Shown here piece by piece: positions 62,003 to 64,000 of a DNA stretch of 64,000 nucleotides. Below the pieces are notes generated by a model. The model was not told where the DNA came from. It did no database searches and saw only the letters and a list, made by a program, of their open reading frames with translations. Both the position numbers and the translations under genes were made by a program. Positions within the stretch are counted from its first letter, which is position 1. Every line of letters starts with the position of its first letter. Source of the stretch: an uncultured Actinomycetes bacterium (lineage in GTDB: Bacteria; Actinomycetota; Acidimicrobiia; Acidimicrobiales; RAAP-2); contig CAIKAC010000002.1 in the NCBI GenBank assembly GCA_903825305.1, positions 1 to 64,000 of the forward strand, in the 5' to 3' direction.

Positions 62003-63508
62003 CTACAGATCACCACGGTCAAGGCGGTCAAGGACTTCATGTGCACGAATCCTCACGGCTTCTAAGTCACTGAGTTTTCCTGAGGCCGCAACTTGGCGAG
62101 CCATGCGGTGATTTTGTCTGAGCTGATCATGGTGGCGATCAAGGAAATCCCAATAGAGCGTGGTGAAGGGACAGGCGTTCGGTCCTGTACGGGCCTTTCG
62201 ATCAAAGACACAGTCTTTACAGAAGTCACTCATCTTGTCGATATAGGCCCCACCAGCGGCATAGGGCTTGGTTGCCATGACCCCACCATCGCCATAGAGC
62301 GCCATGCCAATGACGTTGGGAGCCATGACCCATTCGGCCGCATCAACAAATCGTTCCGACATCCAGTTCATGAGTTGCATCGGATCGATGCCAGCAATGA
62401 GGCCCAAGTTTCCGAGCACCATCAATCGCGGTATGTGATGCGTCCAGCCATAGGTGTCAATGTCGCCCAAGACCTGAGACACACAGGTCATCGTGGTGGT
62501 GCCAGAGGTGAAGAGCGGAGGGAGCGGCCGGGTGGCGTTGAGGGCGTTCAAGTTCTTGTACTCAGGGCCTTGGGTCCAATAGAGACACCACACAAATTCG
62601 CGCCACCCAATGACTTGGCGGAGCAATCCTTCAGCACTGGCAATGGGCACCGTGCCCGATCGATAGGCCGTCTCAATGGCATCGGCGACTTCTCGTGGGT
62701 GTAACAGCCCAAGATTAAGTGCCGGGCTCAGCATGGTGTGGGCCAGATGCCAGCTGCGGGTAGTCATGGCATCTTCATAAGGTCCAAACTGAGGCAAGAC
62801 TTTGGAGATGACGTGGTCGAGTCGGGCCAAGGCTCCAGAGCGAGACGTCGGCCACCATCCAGCAGGAACCGCTCCAACTACCGAATCAGGTAGATCGTCG
62901 ATGACCTCACGGTCGAGGTCGTCAAGGTGGTCCTTGATGGGCTCGGGGAAGTCCACGCCTCCCTTGGGGAGTGCTTGGCGGTTGTCTTCGTCGTAGTTCC
63001 ACCGGCCCGTCACGGGCTCGTCACCATCCATGAGGTAACCCAAGCGTTGGCGTTGCCAACGATAAAAGGTCTCCATGGTGAAGCGCTTCTTGCCGGCAAA
63101 GAGTGCTTGGAATTCATCGGGGGAGGTGAGAAAACGATCGTCGTCGACGAGGGAGACACCAAGGGACGTTATGAACGCTCGACCTGAATAGCTAGACGGG
63201 GCCATGGCCGTGATTGATGATGGCGAGAAGGCGGTTTGGTGCTCAGTGAGGCCATGGCGATAAGAGCTTGCCCGGCGATAGTCGACCACGAAGCCCTCGG
63301 ACTTGAGTTCTTGGGCAAAGCGACGCATGCTGGTCACGATGAGGTGGACTCGTTGTTGGTGCCAGGCTCGGCGAGCAAGATGTTCTTGCGATTCGACGAA
63401 CAAGATGGTGTGGCGACGCGGCTCAGCCGTGGCTAGTGGACCGAAAGCGCGATTCATCTGATCACCAAAGACCCAGATGGTGTCGTTGATCGGGGTAGTT
63501 GATGCCAT
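62003..63508 (-). CDS. FeS-type cryptochrome/photolyase-related protein (PhrB/CryB group)
   Basis: 501 residues from ATG 63508-63506, chosen for the GGAAGAG site seven bases away; a start 35 codons upstream lacks support. The DPRP N-terminal domain (NDTIWVFGDQMNRAFGPLAT, LFVESQEHLARRAWHQQRVH) and the C-terminal FAD domain (WLAHTMLSP-type SWHLAHTMLSPALNLGLLHP, GWREFVWCLYWTQGPEYKNL) are typical. Four cysteines in WCLYW, DFCKDCVFD and NACPFTTLYWDF would hold the 4Fe-4S cluster. Family members repair (6-4) photoproducts with light or act as photoreceptors; which applies is open. It is 42 bases upstream of rsgA on the same strand, perhaps one operon. Confidence 0.88.
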   Translation of the reverse strand: MASTTPINDTIWVFGDQMNRAFGPLATAEPRRHTILFVESQEHLARRAWHQQRVHLIVTSMRRFAQELKSEGFVVDYRRASSYRHGLTEHQTAFSPSSITAMAPSSYSGRAFITSLGVSLVDDDRFLTSPDEFQALFAGKKRFTMETFYRWQRQRLGYLMDGDEPVTGRWNYDEDNRQALPKGGVDFPEPIKDHLDDLDREVIDDLPDSVVGAVPAGWWPTSRSGALARLDHVISKVLPQFGPYEDAMTTRSWHLAHTMLSPALNLGLLHPREVADAIETAYRSGTVPIASAEGLLRQVIGWREFVWCLYWTQGPEYKNLNALNATRPLPPLFTSGTTTMTCVSQVLGDIDTYGWTHHIPRLMVLGNLGLIAGIDPMQLMNWMSERFVDAAEWVMAPNVIGMALYGDGGVMATKPYAAGGAYIDKMSDFCKDCVFDRKARTGPNACPFTTLYWDFLDRHHDQLRQNHRMARQVAASGKLSDLEAVRIRAHEVLDRLDRGDL

Positions 63509-63561
63509 GGCTCTACTCTTCCCTGATCCGTACCGCTGGTGATGCATGGCTCGGCGAGCCC

Positions 63562-64000
63562 TTACCCATTGGCAATTTTTTGCAAGATATCCATGGCCTG
63601 AAGGGCCAGCCAAAACAGGGCGATGTTTGCCGTTTCTGAGAGCGATCTTCCCGTCAATTCTTCAATTCGTTTGATGCGATAGATGACGGTTTGTCGGTGG
63701 ACGTGGAGACGCTCAGCGCAGCGGTGCCAAGAGCGTTGTTCCTCAAGGTAGATCGACAGCGAGCGGATCAGATCCGTGTGATGGCTTTCGTCGTAGTTAA
63801 TCAGCGGCGACAAAATACGATCAATCAAAATCACGGCTTCGTCGGGATCATGGAGGCCGAGCAGCGGCGAAGCGGCTCCATAGTGAGAAATCCCTGAGTC
63901 TTCAGTTGGTGCGGCGAGCGCCCAGAGTGCCTCTCGTGCCGCTGCTGGAATGCGCTCGAGGTCTCGGACCTCATTGCTGACTCCTAGTGAAGCGTTAGGC
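63562..64000 (-). CDS. PucR/CdaR-type regulator, C-terminal part (5' end outside window)
   Basis: The reading frame is open from the right edge to the stop at 63562-63564, about 145 residues. It ends in the PucR C-terminal helix-turn-helix: SIYLEEQRSWHRCAERLHVH then RQTVIYRIKRIEELTGRSL, preceded by GGDEF-like-region helices (LERIPAAAREALWALAA, YDESHHTDLIRSL). PucR/CdaR proteins are activators or repressors responding to a metabolite via their missing N-terminal half. Next to the photolyase gene on the same strand, 53 bases upstream of its start. The target cannot be guessed. Confidence 0.82.
   Translation of the reverse strand, partial: PNASLGVSNEVRDLERIPAAAREALWALAAPTEDSGISHYGAASPLLGLHDPDEAVILIDRILSPLINYDESHHTDLIRSLSIYLEEQRSWHRCAERLHVHRQTVIYRIKRIEELTGRSLSETANIALFWLALQAMDILQKIANG

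Overview
The window looks like a chromosomal segment of an actinobacterium with moderately high GC. A mycobacterial-type microcompartment locus, an SCO6880-type type IV secretion locus, a polyphosphate-glucokinase-like ROK kinase and surface proteins without LPXTG motifs all point to Actinomycetota. An Acidimicrobiia-like lineage is my guess, not something the sequence proves.

Layout. (1) 1-16.2 kb, cell surface: the C-terminal part of a very long collagen-like protein, a TPR lipoprotein, a glycosyltransferase-methyltransferase fusion, a large YfhO-like membrane protein, a 2033-residue fibronectin-III/beta-propeller protein and a second TPR lipoprotein. The pair 'giant secreted protein followed by small TPR lipoprotein' occurs twice. 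(2) 16.2-23.1 kb: a PQ-loop membrane protein, then a compact five-gene conjugation-like locus (VirB2-, VirB6-, SCO6880-, VirB4- and VirD4-like) that runs into a ROK kinase; no relaxase or integrase is visible. (3) 23.2-38.9 kb: a catabolic microcompartment locus. An amidase and an APC permease are divergent from a 12.7-kb run of 15 genes: class III PLP enzyme, CoA-acylating aldehyde dehydrogenase, four shell proteins (two BMC-T, one BMC-P, one BMC-H), a protein with a cargo-like N-terminal helix, an aminoalcohol-kinase-like APH protein, an SDR, a GntR/UTRA regulator, a GlcG/HbpS protein, a B12-dependent diol dehydratase with fused large and medium subunits, its small subunit and a reactivase. 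My reading is that 1-amino-2-propanol (kinase plus phospho-lyase) and 1,2-propanediol (dehydratase) both feed propionaldehyde to one encapsulated aldehyde dehydrogenase. A consensus -35 promoter overlain by 20-bp-spaced repeats precedes the run and is the best candidate for GntR control.

(4) 38.8-40.7 kb: a secreted beta-helix/FN3 protein and tRNA-Arg(ACG). (5) 40.8-60.9 kb: a defence island starting at the tRNA, visibly richer in A/T in its first half. It holds an HNH endonuclease, a complete Ssp-type DNA phosphorothioation module (SspA-B-C-D), a four-gene putative restriction cassette in the same operon (PLD-helicase, 83-residue protein, Rad50/DndD-like ATPase, 169-residue protein), a convergent HNH-repeat protein, a NERD-helicase, a DUF2130 protein and a TM0106-type nuclease-helicase. 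(6) 60.9-64 kb: chromosomal housekeeping genes: RsgA GTPase, an FeS photolyase-related protein and the C-terminal part of a PucR/CdaR-type regulator running off the window.
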